Positions 9,215-18,523 of a DNA stretch of 64,000 nt are shown piece by piece. A model generated the notes under the pieces. That model worked only from the letters and a program-made list of their open reading frames with translations. It did not search any database and was not told the origin of the DNA. The position numbers and the translations under genes were made by a program. The DNA comes from Olsenella sp. KH3B4 (GTDB taxonomy: Bacteria; Actinomycetota; Coriobacteriia; Coriobacteriales; Atopobiaceae), in assembly GCA_900111695.1 (NCBI GenBank), contig FOHD01000005.1:1-64000 (forward strand), in the 5' to 3' direction. The stretch's first letter is position 1. Each line of letters starts with the position of its first letter.

Positions 9215-9796
9215 CTATCCCTCGAGCACGATGCGGGGCTTGAGGTCCTCGACGGCGGCGTCTCCCAGGAACCAGCGAACGATCTCGAGGCCAAAGGGAA
9301 TGGCCGTCGCCATGCCCTTGCTGGTGATCACGTTGCCATCGACCACGGCCGGCTCCTCCGAGAGGATGGCACCGTTCTCGACAAGAACGTGCTGGAAGTT
9401 GGGGTTGGATGTGGCGGGGCGGTTCGTGAGGATACCCAGCTCGGCTAGGATGGAGGGTGCGGCGCAGATGGCTGCGACACCCTTGCCAGCCTGGTCGAAG
9501 GCCTTGACCGCCTTCGTGAGCGGCTCGCACGCCTTGAGGTTGGGCGTCCCCGGAATGCCTCCGGGGAGCACGAGCATGTCGTAGTCGTCGAAGGAGAAGC
9601 CCTCGTCCGCAATCGAGCGGTCGCAGGTGATGGTAACCTGGTGCGAGGAGGTCACGGCATGCTCCGGAGTTATGGACACGGTGTCCACGGGTATGCCGGC
9701 ACGGAACAGAAGGTCCACGACCGTGAGGCCCTCAATCTCCTCGAGTCCGTTGGCCACGAACACCGCGACGCGCTTGTCGGTCGACTGCCTGAACAT
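9215..9796 (-). CDS. DJ-1/PfpI family protein
   Basis: 193 residues with the flavodoxin-like core of the DJ-1/ThiJ/PfpI superfamily: RVAVFVANGLEEIEGLT at the start (conserved Glu 19/20), LVLPGGIPG at about 76-83, and the nucleophile elbow AAICAAPS with Cys111. Members include deglycase/glyoxalase-like enzymes and stress chaperones; this one is of the short YajL/DJ-1 kind. ATG 9796 is preceded by GAGAGGAG. It heads an overlapping unit with the UmuC-like polymerase and the YolD-like protein, suggesting a joint stress or damage role (inference). Confidence 0.88.
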   Translation of the reverse strand: MFRQSTDKRVAVFVANGLEEIEGLTVVDLLFRAGIPVDTVSITPEHAVTSSHQVTITCDRSIADEGFSFDDYDMLVLPGGIPGTPNLKACEPLTKAVKAFDQAGKGVAAICAAPSILAELGILTNRPATSNPNFQHVLVENGAILSEEPAVVDGNVITSKGMATAIPFGLEIVRWFLGDAAVEDLKPRIVLEG

Positions 9797-9808
9797 GTGC
9801 GCTCCTCT

Positions 9809-9840
9809 CATAAGACAAAGGGAGTTTCCCTTCGTCTCAT
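9809..9840. repeat. TGAGACAAAGGGAC palindrome family, copy 1
   Basis: ATAAGACAAAGGGA and TCCCTTCGTCTCAT face each other across two or three bases, with one or two mismatches. Three more copies occur at 42313-42345, 48085-48112 and 55983-56010. Here it overlaps the leader of the DJ-1 gene and lies next to a GC-rich hairpin (9848-9874), as in copies 2 and 4. Confidence 0.75.
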
Positions 9841-9847
9841 CATAAGA

Positions 9848-9874
9848 AGGGCGGCACGCATGCGCGGCCGCCCT
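9848..9874 (-). terminator. Hairpin terminator after the PTS EIIA gene
   Basis: AGGGCGGC at 9848-9855 pairs with GCCGCCCT at 9867-9874; the loop contains a second small palindrome (CGCATGCG). On the minus strand it is followed by TTCTTATG. It lies about 50 bases past the EIIA stop codon and before the DJ-1 gene. Confidence 0.65.
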
Positions 9875-9923
9875 CAAAATCCAACAAAAAATGACCGAGG
9901 GGAATGCCCCCGCGTCACGCACG

Positions 9924-10385
9924 CTAGTCCTGATCGTCGATGCCCTTGTTGATGGCGTCAGCAATGACCTGGGCGTCATCGGAGCCACGCACGAGGCTCT
10001 TGAAGTCGTCCTTCATAAGGAGGACGGCAGTCTTGGACAGCAGCTTGATGTGCGTGGTGCCAGCCTCGCCAGCGGGGACCAGCAGCGAGATGGCAATGTC
10101 GACGGGCTTCTCGTCAAAGGAGGGCCAATCGAGGGCATGATCGTTCTTGAAGACGATGACGGCGGCCTTCTTGATGGAGGCGTCCTTCGCGTGCGGCACG
10201 GCGAAGCCGTCGGTCATGCCGGTCTCGCCCATGTCCTCACGGGCGATGAAGGCCTTGTAGACGGCGTCGGCATCATCGGTGACGCCAAGCTCGACAGCCT
10301 TCTGGGAGATGAAGCGCAGCACCTCGTCGCGGCTCTCGGCGTGCTGGTTAACGAAGACGTCGTTGGAAGATACGAAATCGCTCAC
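9924..10385 (-). CDS. PTS EIIA component, fructose/mannitol type, stand-alone
   Basis: 153 residues of the PTS EIIA type-2 fold. The phosphorylated histidine is His65 in MTDGFAVPHAKD, and the later GEAGTTHIKLLSKTA segment is typical. It accepts phosphate from HPr and passes it to an EIIB. No EIIB or EIIC is fused or adjacent; the nearest fructose-type EIIB/EIIC pair (19.5-21.0 kb) lacks its own EIIA, so this protein may serve it, or it may be a regulatory EIIA. The start is GTG 10385 with AAAGGAG in front. A good promoter lies at 10450-10478 and a hairpin terminator at 9848-9874, so it is monocistronic. Confidence 0.88.
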   Translation of the reverse strand: MSDFVSSNDVFVNQHAESRDEVLRFISQKAVELGVTDDADAVYKAFIAREDMGETGMTDGFAVPHAKDASIKKAAVIVFKNDHALDWPSFDEKPVDIAISLLVPAGEAGTTHIKLLSKTAVLLMKDDFKSLVRGSDDAQVIADAINKGIDDQD

Positions 10386-10449
10386 TGGGTGCTCCTTTGG
10401 ACGTAGGAAAACATGGGCCATCACGCGGACGCGATAACCTCTCTACATA

Positions 10450-10478
10450 ATAGTAGCAGGGAAGCTCAACACGCCCAA
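10450..10478 (-). promoter_or_regulatory. Sigma-70 type promoter of the EIIA gene
   Basis: On the minus strand TTGGGC (10478-10473) is followed after exactly 17 bases by TACTAT (10455-10450). This leaves a leader of about 58 bases before the GTG at 10385. Confidence 0.55.
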
Positions 10479-10502
10479 GAATCGAATCTGAACGGGGAAT
10501 CG

Positions 10503-11645
10503 TCAGAGCTTGGGCAGGTCCATCCCAATCGCCAGGAGCGAGAAGACCCTGGCCGCAGCGAGACGATAGTTCCTCTCGGCGTGCGCAAGTGCTTCCGCCA
10601 CGTCACCGCAGTCGATGACCGTGGGCACGAGCGCATCCACCCCCAAGTCCATGAGGTCCGAGGCTCCGGGGTCCATGCCGCCCACTACGGCTACGCAGGG
10701 CACGCCCGCCCTCTTGCAGCGAGCTGCCACGCCCGAGACCACCTTGCCGTGAGCCGACTGCGCGTCTGCGTGACCCTCGCCGGTGACGCAGAGATTGGCG
10801 CCGAGAAGTGCCTGGCCAAGCCCTACGACATCGAGGACCCAGTCGATGCCCGGAACTGACTCCGCCCCAAGGAAGAGGCGGGTCGCCGCGCCGAGGCCAC
10901 CAGCAGCACCATCACCCGGCTTGTCTGCGGCGCGCCTCAGAGTCCGCTCGAGGACTCGGACGTAGGAGGCCATGCCCCGCTCGAGCTCCTCGACCTGCTC
11001 GGAAGTTGCCCCCTTCTGCGATGAGAACACACGAGTTGCCCCGCGTGGGCCAAGGAGCGGGTTGTCAACGTCGCAGAGCAACCGGAAGCTTGCCCGCGAG
11101 ACGAGGGGGTCAAGCCCTGAGATGTCAATGCTGGCCACGCGGCCGAGGTCTGCGCCGGTACCTTGGAGTTCTCCGCCTGCGCCGTCGAGGAACCGCACGC
11201 CCAGCGCGCGCATGGCTCCCATGCCGCCGTCGTTTGTTGCGCTGCCGCCAATGGCGAGCGTTACCTCGGCGGCACCGTTGCGCAGCGCGTGGAGCACGAG
11301 CTGCCCCGTGCCGTACGTGCTCGTGAGCATGGGGTTTCTCTCCGCGTGCGTGAGAAGCGGCAGTCCCGAGGCAGCGGCCATCTCGATGATGGCACGGTTC
11401 CCGGGGAGCATGCCGTAGATTGCCTCGACCGGTCTGCCAAGGGGGTCCTCGACAGTCGCGTCGATGCGAGATCCTCCGAGAGAGGCAACTACGGCATCGA
11501 CGGTCCCCTCTCCTCCGTCTGCCACGGCAAGCCTGGTGCAGGACACGCCGGAAAACACGCGCGTGGCCTCCTCCTCGAGAATGGCAGCCGCGCGAGCAGA
11601 GCTGATGGTGCCCTTAAGCGAATCGGATGCAAAGACAAATCTCAT
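10503..11645 (-). CDS. glxK: Glycerate kinase (GlxK/GarK family)
   Basis: 380 residues, the usual length of type I glycerate kinases. The start MRFVFASDSLKGTISS, the VADGGEGT motif, AIGGSATNDGGMGA and the C-terminal GEGHADAQSAHGK stretch are family hallmarks. The enzyme phosphorylates D-glycerate to 2-phosphoglycerate (or 3-phosphoglycerate in some members), feeding lower glycolysis. ATG 11645 follows AGAGGGGGAG. It stands between the stand-alone EIIA and the large acyl-CoA/PTS operon, separated from each by its own promoter or terminator. A supporting role in catabolism of a sugar acid is possible, but nothing in the sequence fixes the source of glycerate. Confidence 0.92.
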   Translation of the reverse strand: MRFVFASDSLKGTISSARAAAILEEEATRVFSGVSCTRLAVADGGEGTVDAVVASLGGSRIDATVEDPLGRPVEAIYGMLPGNRAIIEMAAASGLPLLTHAERNPMLTSTYGTGQLVLHALRNGAAEVTLAIGGSATNDGGMGAMRALGVRFLDGAGGELQGTGADLGRVASIDISGLDPLVSRASFRLLCDVDNPLLGPRGATRVFSSQKGATSEQVEELERGMASYVRVLERTLRRAADKPGDGAAGGLGAATRLFLGAESVPGIDWVLDVVGLGQALLGANLCVTGEGHADAQSAHGKVVSGVAARCKRAGVPCVAVVGGMDPGASDLMDLGVDALVPTVIDCGDVAEALAHAERNYRLAAARVFSLLAIGMDLPKL

Positions 11646-11675
11646 GTGCGCTCCCCCTCTGTTACCTCTCTCGTC

Positions 11676-11704
11676 GCTACACGCCAGGCACTTGACACTG
11701 TCAA
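11676..11704 (-). promoter_or_regulatory. Promoter of glxK with palindrome over the -35 box
   Basis: TTGACA (minus 11704-11699) and TGTAGC (11681-11676) are 17 bases apart. The -35 box is half of a perfect 13-base palindrome TTGACACTGTCAA at 11692-11704, a possible operator. The -10 box is poor, so the promoter may need an activator. Confidence 0.35.
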
Positions 11705-11771
11705 AGAGAGAGTCCTTCCGCAATAGCACGCCGGACCCTCACTATCATCTTCCCCATATTGGTTATAAGAA

Positions 11772-11802
11772 GCGGGCCGCCCAAGGAACAGAGGCGGCCC
11801 GC
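11772..11802 (-). terminator. Terminator at the end of the PTS/acyl-CoA operon
   Basis: GCGGGCCGCC (11772-11781) pairs perfectly with GGCGGCCCGC (11793-11802). It lies 17 bases past the alcohol dehydrogenase stop; on the minus strand it is followed by TTCTTATAACC. Confidence 0.75.
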
Positions 11803-11818
11803 GTCACATACCGTTTGT

Positions 11819-13009
11819 CTACCTTGCGTTTTTGAGAATGTTCACGATATCCTCGACGTGTAGCTTCATGAAGTTGCCAGCATGATCGCCACCACGCGCC
11901 TCGACGGCACCCTCGGCCATCTCCTGAATTTGCTCGTTCGTGGGATTAACCCCCAGCTCATGCAGATTTGTGGGCATCCCGATGGAATGGCACCACTGAT
12001 CCCAAGCCTCAATACCGCGCAGGCCAGTCGCCATGGGATCGTGGAAGTCGTTCTGAACGCCCCACACGTTGACGGCAAACTGGGCAAAGCGCTCGGGATC
12101 AACATGGATAACGTACTTAGCCCAGCTAGACCAAATTGCCGTGAGTCCGGCACCATGGGCAACGTCAAACATTGCGCCAATCTCGTGCTCGATAGCATGG
12201 CAAGCAAAGTCGCCCACCCTGCCAAGCCCCGTAAGTCCATCATGAGACTTGGCGCCTGCCAGCAGCAGATTTGCACGTGCTGTATAGCTCGTGGGATGGG
12301 CAAGGGCCTCGGGAACCATGGTCTTGACGGTGCGGAGAAGACCCTCTGCAATCTCGTCGGTGAGCTCTACGTCACGCTCGGTCGTGAAGTATCGCTCCAT
12401 GGTGTGCATCATGATGTCAGCTCCAGGCGCAGCCGTCTGGTAGGCAGGCAGCGAATAGGTAAGCTCAGGGTTCATGATGGCAAAGAGAGGACGCGCGCAC
12501 TCATGGTTGTAGGAGCGCTTGAGAGTCTTGGGACCCATTGTGTCAATATCGATGACTGCCGAGTTCGACGTCTCAGAACCGGTACCCGCCAAGGTCGAGA
12601 TGGCGCCAATCTTTGCAATCTTGTCCGTCGAGACCTTGCCAAGGAATAGGTCTTCCAGGTCAAAGTCATTCGCAAGGCCATAGGCGATTGCCTTGGAGGA
12701 GTCAATAGCAGACCCACCTCCAATGGCAAGGATAAAATCGACGTCCTCTTGCTTGCAGAGTTCGACACCCTTCTTGACCAAGGAAAGACGCGGGTTGGGC
12801 ACAACACCGTCAAGGTCTACGTATGTAATCCCCGCGTCCTCAAGCCCCTTGTGCACACGGTCGAGAAGGCCGGTGGTGCGAACGTAGTCCCCACCCCAAT
12901 GGATGAGTGCCTTATGTCCGCCAAACTCCTTGATGAGCCTACCGGCTTCATTCTCAGTTCCCTTGCCAAACAGAATCTTTGTGGGGACGAGATACTCAAA
13001 GTTGACCAT
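11819..13009 (-). CDS. Iron-containing alcohol dehydrogenase (BDH-like)
   Basis: 396 residues of the group III alcohol dehydrogenase family. AIGGGSAIDSSKAI at about 95-108 binds the nucleotide. The iron ligands appear as Asp198 and His202 (PGADIMMH) and His271 and His285 (ACHAIEHEIGAMFDVAHG). The family reduces aldehydes such as butyraldehyde, acetaldehyde or lactaldehyde with NAD(P)H, or the reverse. It is the last gene of the operon starting with PTS EIIB at 20976, 34 bases behind the thiolase and just ahead of a strong terminator. In this setting it is the likely redox sink or aldehyde-handling step after aldol cleavage (inference). Confidence 0.9.
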   Translation of the reverse strand: MVNFEYLVPTKILFGKGTENEAGRLIKEFGGHKALIHWGGDYVRTTGLLDRVHKGLEDAGITYVDLDGVVPNPRLSLVKKGVELCKQEDVDFILAIGGGSAIDSSKAIAYGLANDFDLEDLFLGKVSTDKIAKIGAISTLAGTGSETSNSAVIDIDTMGPKTLKRSYNHECARPLFAIMNPELTYSLPAYQTAAPGADIMMHTMERYFTTERDVELTDEIAEGLLRTVKTMVPEALAHPTSYTARANLLLAGAKSHDGLTGLGRVGDFACHAIEHEIGAMFDVAHGAGLTAIWSSWAKYVIHVDPERFAQFAVNVWGVQNDFHDPMATGLRGIEAWDQWCHSIGMPTNLHELGVNPTNEQIQEMAEGAVEARGGDHAGNFMKLHVEDIVNILKNAR

Positions 13010-13043
13010 TATCGGTTCTCCTTTCGTGCTTCAGCGTTTGCAT

Positions 13044-14255
13044 CTAGTCCTTCGTGAAGTACATCGAGATGCCCTGTCCGCCTCCGATGCACATCGAGAC
13101 CATCGCATCACGCTTTTCGGTGCGAGCGAGCTCATAGGCACACTTAATGACGAGGATGGCACCAGTAGCTCCAATGGGGTGCCCCAGAGAAATCCCGCCA
13201 CCGTAGATGTTGAGCTTCTCGGAGTCAAGGCCAAGATCGCGGCTCACGGCAACCGACTGAGAAGCGAATGCCTCGTTAAGCTCAAACATATCAATTGCTT
13301 GCGCATCAATTCCGAGCTGGTTACAAAGCTGGGCCGTGGAGAAGTAGGGGCTGTAGCCCATGAGGGTAGCATCATAGCCCGCAACGGCCCAGCCACGGAT
13401 GGTCAGCATGGGAGCACATCCCAGCTCCTCCGCCTTCGAGCGCTTCATCATAACCACGGCGGCAGCTGCGTCGTTCAAGCTCGAGGAGTTACCTGCGGTT
13501 ACAGTACCCGTGCCATCTGTCACAAAGCAGGGCTTGAGCTTGGAAAGACTTTCGACCGTCACGCCCTCACGCGGGCCCTCGTCGGTGTCGAAAACCGTCA
13601 CGGCGCCATGGCGACCCTTGATCTCAACGGGAACGATTTCGGTCTTGAAAACACCGGAAGCAACTGCATCACACGCGCGCTGCTGCGAGCGAGCGGCGAA
13701 AGCATCCTGCTCCTCACGGCTTACGCCAAACTTCTTAGCAACGTTCTCGGCAGTAATTCCATTGTGGTTTCCGTCAAGCGGCCAAACGAGGGCGTCGATG
13801 ACGCCATCCTCGAACTGCTTGTGGCCCATGCGCGCACCCCATCGCGCCGACGGCACATAGTATGGAAGTGTGGAGAGGGACTCCGCGCCGCCTGCCACAA
13901 CCACGTCGCGGAAGCCCGTCTGAATCTCCTGAAGACCGTCAGCAATTGCCTGAACAGACGAACCGCACTGGCGGTTCACGGAATACGCGGTGCACTCGTT
14001 GGGCATCCCTGCCTTGAGGGAAATCGCGCGAGCAAGAAAACCATTGGGACCCCAACCACCAACGTTGCCAATGATAACCTCGCCCACCTTGCTCGGGTCA
14101 ACACCGGAGCGCTTGACCGCCTCTTTGACCGCAATGGCCCCCAGGTCAATGGTGGGGACGGTCTTAAGACTTCCACCAAACTTGCCGATAGCCGTACGTG
14201 CGCCCGCAACAATCACGACGTCATCGGGGTTCTTTTCAAACTGCCTGTTGCTCAT
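13044..14255 (-). CDS. Acetyl-CoA acetyltransferase (thiolase)
   Basis: 403 residues, full length for degradative/biosynthetic thiolases. Active-site Cys97 (NRQCGSS), His359 (GGGISLGHPIGATGA) and Cys389 (CIGGGQG) are all present. The enzyme condenses two acetyl-CoA to acetoacetyl-CoA or cleaves 3-ketoacyl-CoA. It lies 63 bases behind the hydroxyacyl-CoA dehydrogenase gene and 34 ahead of the alcohol dehydrogenase. No crotonase, butyryl-CoA dehydrogenase or Etf genes adjoin, so this is not the usual butyrate operon. Confidence 0.93.
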   Translation of the reverse strand: MSNRQFEKNPDDVVIVAGARTAIGKFGGSLKTVPTIDLGAIAVKEAVKRSGVDPSKVGEVIIGNVGGWGPNGFLARAISLKAGMPNECTAYSVNRQCGSSVQAIADGLQEIQTGFRDVVVAGGAESLSTLPYYVPSARWGARMGHKQFEDGVIDALVWPLDGNHNGITAENVAKKFGVSREEQDAFAARSQQRACDAVASGVFKTEIVPVEIKGRHGAVTVFDTDEGPREGVTVESLSKLKPCFVTDGTGTVTAGNSSSLNDAAAAVVMMKRSKAEELGCAPMLTIRGWAVAGYDATLMGYSPYFSTAQLCNQLGIDAQAIDMFELNEAFASQSVAVSRDLGLDSEKLNIYGGGISLGHPIGATGAILVIKCAYELARTEKRDAMVSMCIGGGQGISMYFTKD

Positions 14256-14318
14256 TGGTCTTTCCCTTCGTAGTGTCTGTCTTGAACATGGAGGAGCTAC
14301 GCCAGCGACTGAACTTCT

Positions 14319-15170
14319 CTACTCGTAGTCATAGAAGCCATGACCGGTCTTCCGACCAAGCTTGCCGGCGTCCAGAAGCTCCTTGAAAACGGGAGCAGGA
14401 CGGTACAAATCATCGTGGTCATAGCCTTCGTAGAGATTCATGAGTGAGGCGTACACCACGTCGATGCCCGAGAAATCCATGAGCTCGCAGGGACCCATCG
14501 GGTGGTTGCATGCCAGCTTCATTGCAGTGTCAACGTCCTTGGGAGAAACGCCCTCGGAGACGAGCCAGGCACCCATGTTCTCGTACGGGTTGATGATTCG
14601 GTTGACAATGAATCCAGGTGTGTTGGGAGCGTCCACGGTCGTCTTGCCGATGGCCTCAGCAAACTCCTTGGCCTTCTCGTACGTCTCCACAGAGGTCTTC
14701 TCGCCACGAACCAGTTCGACGAGCTTCATAACGGGTGCGGGATAGAAGAAGTGCATCCCCATAACCGATGCTGGGCGCTTGGTCGCCGAGGCAATTTGGT
14801 CGATGTCGATGCCGGATGTGTTGGTCAGAAGAACTGCATCCGCATCGGCAACCTCGTCTACCTTCTCGAAGGTCGACCGCTTGAAGTCGAGTCGCTCGGG
14901 AACGGCCTCGATTACATACTTGGCGCCGACAAGCTCACCGTAGTCTGTCGAGTACGTAAGGTTACCAAGGATGGTGTCACATTCCCCCTGGGTAATCTTG
15001 CCCTTTGTAACCTTCTTCTGTACAAGCTTGTTGACAAGCGCCTTTGCCTTATCGAGCGGCTCCTGGGCAATGTCGATGTTCACGACCTGGAAGCCAGCAG
15101 TCGCGCACGCCTGGGCAATACCAGCACCCATGAGCCCGGACCCAATAACAGCAACCTTTATAGTATCCAT
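14319..15170 (-). CDS. hbd: 3-hydroxybutyryl-CoA dehydrogenase
   Basis: 283 residues, the standard length. The NAD(H)-binding site [10 protein letters not shown] at 10-19 is intact, as are His140 (GMHFFYP) and Glu152 (KLVELVRG) of the catalytic dyad, and the C-terminal [10 protein letters not shown] region. It interconverts acetoacetyl-CoA and (S)-3-hydroxybutyryl-CoA. ATG 15170 follows GGAAAGGATTC; a longer reading would add 34 poorly conserved residues. It lies between the CoA-transferase and thiolase in the same operon, which can therefore join acetyl-CoA units and reduce them, or run in reverse. Confidence 0.92.
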   Translation of the reverse strand: MDTIKVAVIGSGLMGAGIAQACATAGFQVVNIDIAQEPLDKAKALVNKLVQKKVTKGKITQGECDTILGNLTYSTDYGELVGAKYVIEAVPERLDFKRSTFEKVDEVADADAVLLTNTSGIDIDQIASATKRPASVMGMHFFYPAPVMKLVELVRGEKTSVETYEKAKEFAEAIGKTTVDAPNTPGFIVNRIINPYENMGAWLVSEGVSPKDVDTAMKLACNHPMGPCELMDFSGIDVVYASLMNLYEGYDHDDLYRPAPVFKELLDAGKLGRKTGHGFYDYE

Positions 15171-15222
15171 CTCTGAATCCTTTCCGTGAGTATCCAAAGC
15201 TTGATAGCGATAGTCCAACGGC

Positions 15223-16818
15223 CTACTTTTTGCCGAAACTCTCCAGGAGCCCACAGGGCCCGTCCTGAACAAAGAGACTTGGACTCATAGTCTTGAGATC
15301 GTCTGCGACGATGGGATCGAAATCCATCATGTCTAGAACCTGCGTCTTGAGGTCGATGCCAGGGGCAATCTCGACGAGCTTGACCCCCTCTTGCACCAGT
15401 TCAAAAACAGCGCGCTCGGTTACGACGACCACTCGCTGGCCGCTCTTGCGAGCTCGTGGGCCATTGAAGGAGATCTGCCGCACGTGGCTGACCATCTTCC
15501 TCACGGCACCCTCTTTGAGGATGTGCAGTTCGTTGCCATCAAAGGAATACTCGGCACCCTTGGCCGTGAACGTTCCAAGGTAGACAACGCACTTCGCATT
15601 CTGGGTGATGTCGACAAAGCCCCCTGCGCCGGTGCACCTCTCGCCCATCTTGGTTGAGTTGGCGTTTCCCTCTCCGTCAAGCTCTCCCAGCCCCATGTAC
15701 GTGACGTCAACACCAGCCCCGTCGTAGTAATCGAACTGCTCGGGATGGCTCACCATGGCATAGAGATTCTGGCCTATGCCAAAATCGATGCCGCCGAGTT
15801 GCACACCGCCATAGATGCCGCTCTCGACAGTAATCATGACCTTGTCGGAAAGGCCCTCCTCAGCACAGACCCGTCCCACCATGTCGTTGGGGATGCCTGT
15901 GCCGAGGTTGACGACGCAGCCGGGGTACAGCTCCTGGCACCCTCGCCGTGCAATGAACTTACGCACGTTGAACGGAGCGGGATCAATCGCGGCCATCGGT
16001 CGCCTGAGCTTTCCCACATACGAGGGGTCGAAGTAGATTGAGGAAGTCATGCGATGGTCTTCCTCGGGATTGGGGCAAACCACCACCTTGTCAATAAACA
16101 CGCCAGGAACCGTCACGTCCTTGGGGTTGAGCGTGCCGGTTTGGGCAACGTCGCGTACTTGGGCTATGACCTGCCCGCCATAGCGCTTGGTTGCGAGAAC
16201 CGCGTTGAAGACCTCCAGCTTCATGGCTTCGTCCGTGGTGGTCATGTTGCCCATCTCGTCGCAGGTGGTACCGCGGATAAGAAGGGTGTCGATGGGTACC
16301 TCGTTGTACATCATGTATTCTTCGCCATGGTAGGTGACGACTTCAACGATGTCTGGCTCGCCTTTGGTTCGCTCGTTCATCTTGCCGCCCTCGATACGCG
16401 GATCGATGAAGGTGCCCAGACCAACCTTGCTCATCTTTCCTGGCAGTCCGCATGCCATGGCTCGGTAAAGCTGGGCAATCTGCCCCTGTGGGAGGCAGTA
16501 CGCGACTACCTTGTTGCTCGCAATCATGTCCATCCACTTGGGCTGGAGGCCCCAGTGCGAGCCGATGATGCGCGTCACGAGTCCCTCGTGCGCCAAGTGC
16601 TGAATACCACGGGCCCTATCAGACTGGCCGCACGAGTGCAGAAGGGTAAGGTCGCGCGGATGTCCGGTCTCGATAAACCGCTTCTCAATCGCCTTAAGGT
16701 TGGACTCAGAGGCGGAGACGAGCGTCATCCCAATTGTGCAAATGGTTGTCCCATCTTCGATTGATGCTGCCACCTCCTCGGGAGCGACAAAATTTGCCCG
16801 AAGGTCCCTGTTAGCCAT
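15223..16818 (-). CDS. Family I CoA-transferase (acetate/acyl-CoA, fused subunits)
   Basis: 531 residues, the length of single-chain enzymes such as YdiF and propionate CoA-transferase, in which alpha and beta halves are fused. The catalytic glutamate is Glu332 in [11 protein letters not shown], preceded by the VVNLGTGIP motif. It swaps CoA between carboxylates, for example acetate with butyrate, propionate, acetoacetate or 3-hydroxybutyrate. It lies three bases downstream of the acyl-CoA ligase stop and shares its transcript. With the ligase, the operon has two independent ways to load or unload CoA on an acid. Confidence 0.9.
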   Translation of the reverse strand: MANRDLRANFVAPEEVAASIEDGTTICTIGMTLVSASESNLKAIEKRFIETGHPRDLTLLHSCGQSDRARGIQHLAHEGLVTRIIGSHWGLQPKWMDMIASNKVVAYCLPQGQIAQLYRAMACGLPGKMSKVGLGTFIDPRIEGGKMNERTKGEPDIVEVVTYHGEEYMMYNEVPIDTLLIRGTTCDEMGNMTTTDEAMKLEVFNAVLATKRYGGQVIAQVRDVAQTGTLNPKDVTVPGVFIDKVVVCPNPEEDHRMTSSIYFDPSYVGKLRRPMAAIDPAPFNVRKFIARRGCQELYPGCVVNLGTGIPNDMVGRVCAEEGLSDKVMITVESGIYGGVQLGGIDFGIGQNLYAMVSHPEQFDYYDGAGVDVTYMGLGELDGEGNANSTKMGERCTGAGGFVDITQNAKCVVYLGTFTAKGAEYSFDGNELHILKEGAVRKMVSHVRQISFNGPRARKSGQRVVVVTERAVFELVQEGVKLVEIAPGIDLKTQVLDMMDFDPIVADDLKTMSPSLFVQDGPCGLLESFGKK

Positions 16819-16821
16819 GAA

Positions 16822-18453
16822 TCAAACCTTTCTCGGTGTTTTCTCCAAAAGCGACTGGCGAACTAGCTCAAGTGCAGCGCGCCTATCAGGCTTTTCGCCT
16901 CTCGTCTGAGGTATTTCATCCGCAAACGCAACGTGGACAGGAATCTTGAAGTGAGCAAGCCTCCCCTTGAGTGCCAGCTTGACCTCGTCCTCTGTGACGT
17001 GCGACCCCGTCTGTCTTACGCACAGGGCAACGGGAACTTCTCCGTAGAGGTCATCGGGCATCCCGCAGGCACAGGCCCCATTGATTCCCGGAACCTCGCA
17101 GAGTACCTCCTCAAGGGCAGAGCACCACACCTTCTCGCCGCCGCGGTTGATCATGTCCTTCTTGCGGTCGACTATCCAAATCATGCCCTCACTGTTTGCG
17201 TAACCCATGTCTCCCGTAAGGAGCCATCCGCCGGGGAGCAGGTCGCTTGACTCATGGTGAAAGTAGCCCTCGGTAACGCACGCACCGCGCAGGGCAAGCT
17301 CGCCCACCTCTCCAACGGGAACCTCATGGTGATCTTCATCGAGAAGAACGGCGTCAACTCCGGGAATCGGCTTTCCCGTAGCACCCGCATAGATTGAGGT
17401 TGCAGAATCCCAAGGAAAGAGGAGCGCTGGCGAGCTTGTCTCGGTCATGCCATAGACTACCTGGAACGTAGCCGTAGGCATCCACTCGTGGAAGGCACGC
17501 ATCTTTGACACCGGCTCATAGCTCGATCCGGAGAGCATGGCGCGCACACTTGGGAGGGAGGGGAAGTCCGACCTCAGAGGCAGAAGCTCGGCAAAGCTCG
17601 TCGGGGATCCGTGGAGGTAGGTTATCCCCTCGTCACGGATGCACTCGAGCACCCTCCTAGCATCGAACCTGCGATGGAGGAACACGGTTCCCCCAACGTA
17701 GATGAACTGTGCCAAGAGAGCAATCAGACCCGTAACGTGATAGATGGGGATGGGGACAAGGCAGGAATCTGCCGGAGTCGTTCCCATGAGCCTCTGGTAA
17801 ATCATGGTAGCAAATACGAGGTTGTAGTTCCTAAGAACCACCCCCTTCGCTGCTGAGGTTGTTCCGCTCGTAAACATCATGACTGCTGGATCCGATGGAC
17901 TTCCAGAGCCGTTGGCGGCAGGATAGGAATAGCCGCAGACCCCATCGAAACCATAGCCATGCTCAACATCACGGGACCAGATGCACTTTTCTGGATCAAC
18001 GGGGAGACTCGCCGCCCAGCCCTCGAACTCCTCGCCAGCAATCATGGCGCTTGGTTTGGCGATGTCCAGGAGCGAAGCCACCTCGCGCACACGGTACTTG
18101 GTGGGTATCGGCACACAAACAGCACCGAGCTTCGATATGGCATATAAGGCAACCACAAACTCGAGGTCTGCGTGCATGAGAAGAGCGATGAGCGAACCGT
18201 GCCCAAGGCCCTTCTCGGAAGCAAGGTAAGCAGCAAAATCATCCGTCAGGGAGAGGAGACGCTCGTAAGTCGTTGGACGTCCCCAGTCATCAACAACGGC
18301 TGTAGCTTGGGGATTAGAGGAAGCTGATTGCACGAGCTGATGGTAAAGACTGGGTGCCATGTCATCGAAGGCGTACATCGTTCTGCCTGATACGGAATGT
18401 GCCGACATTCCTCGCTGAAGCGTCATGCTCCAGCAATCCTTCCCGGATATCAT
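16822..18453 (-). CDS. AMP-forming acyl-CoA synthetase
   Basis: 543 residues of the ANL superfamily. A3 motif MMFTSGTTSAAKG at about 193-205, A5 YGMTETSS at about 334, A7 LLTGDMGY, A8 IVDRKKDMINRGGEK, and a C-terminal lysine in QTRGEKPDRR at about 521 are visible. It activates a carboxylic acid to the acyl-adenylate and then to acyl-CoA; the chain length cannot be read. ATG 18453 follows GGAGGTGGTC; the reading frame is open further upstream but without another ribosome site. It sits in the operon between the aldolase (70-base gap) and the CoA-transferase (3-base gap). An acid other than acetate is the likely substrate, since a CoA-transferase is already present. Confidence 0.88.
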   Translation of the reverse strand: MISGKDCWSMTLQRGMSAHSVSGRTMYAFDDMAPSLYHQLVQSASSNPQATAVVDDWGRPTTYERLLSLTDDFAAYLASEKGLGHGSLIALLMHADLEFVVALYAISKLGAVCVPIPTKYRVREVASLLDIAKPSAMIAGEEFEGWAASLPVDPEKCIWSRDVEHGYGFDGVCGYSYPAANGSGSPSDPAVMMFTSGTTSAAKGVVLRNYNLVFATMIYQRLMGTTPADSCLVPIPIYHVTGLIALLAQFIYVGGTVFLHRRFDARRVLECIRDEGITYLHGSPTSFAELLPLRSDFPSLPSVRAMLSGSSYEPVSKMRAFHEWMPTATFQVVYGMTETSSPALLFPWDSATSIYAGATGKPIPGVDAVLLDEDHHEVPVGEVGELALRGACVTEGYFHHESSDLLPGGWLLTGDMGYANSEGMIWIVDRKKDMINRGGEKVWCSALEEVLCEVPGINGACACGMPDDLYGEVPVALCVRQTGSHVTEDEVKLALKGRLAHFKIPVHVAFADEIPQTRGEKPDRRAALELVRQSLLEKTPRKV

Positions 18454-18523
18454 CTTTGACCACCTCCAAGATGCATTGGTGTTCCTGCAATCCACTTCCA
18501 AAGACCTGCGAGCATAGACGGGG

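Noticed and set aside
11819..16818. Classical butyrate operon (thl-crt-bcd-etf-hbd)
   Set aside because: Only thiolase, hydroxybutyryl-CoA dehydrogenase and a CoA-transferase are present; no crotonase, butyryl-CoA dehydrogenase or Etf genes are encoded between 11.8 and 21.0 kb.
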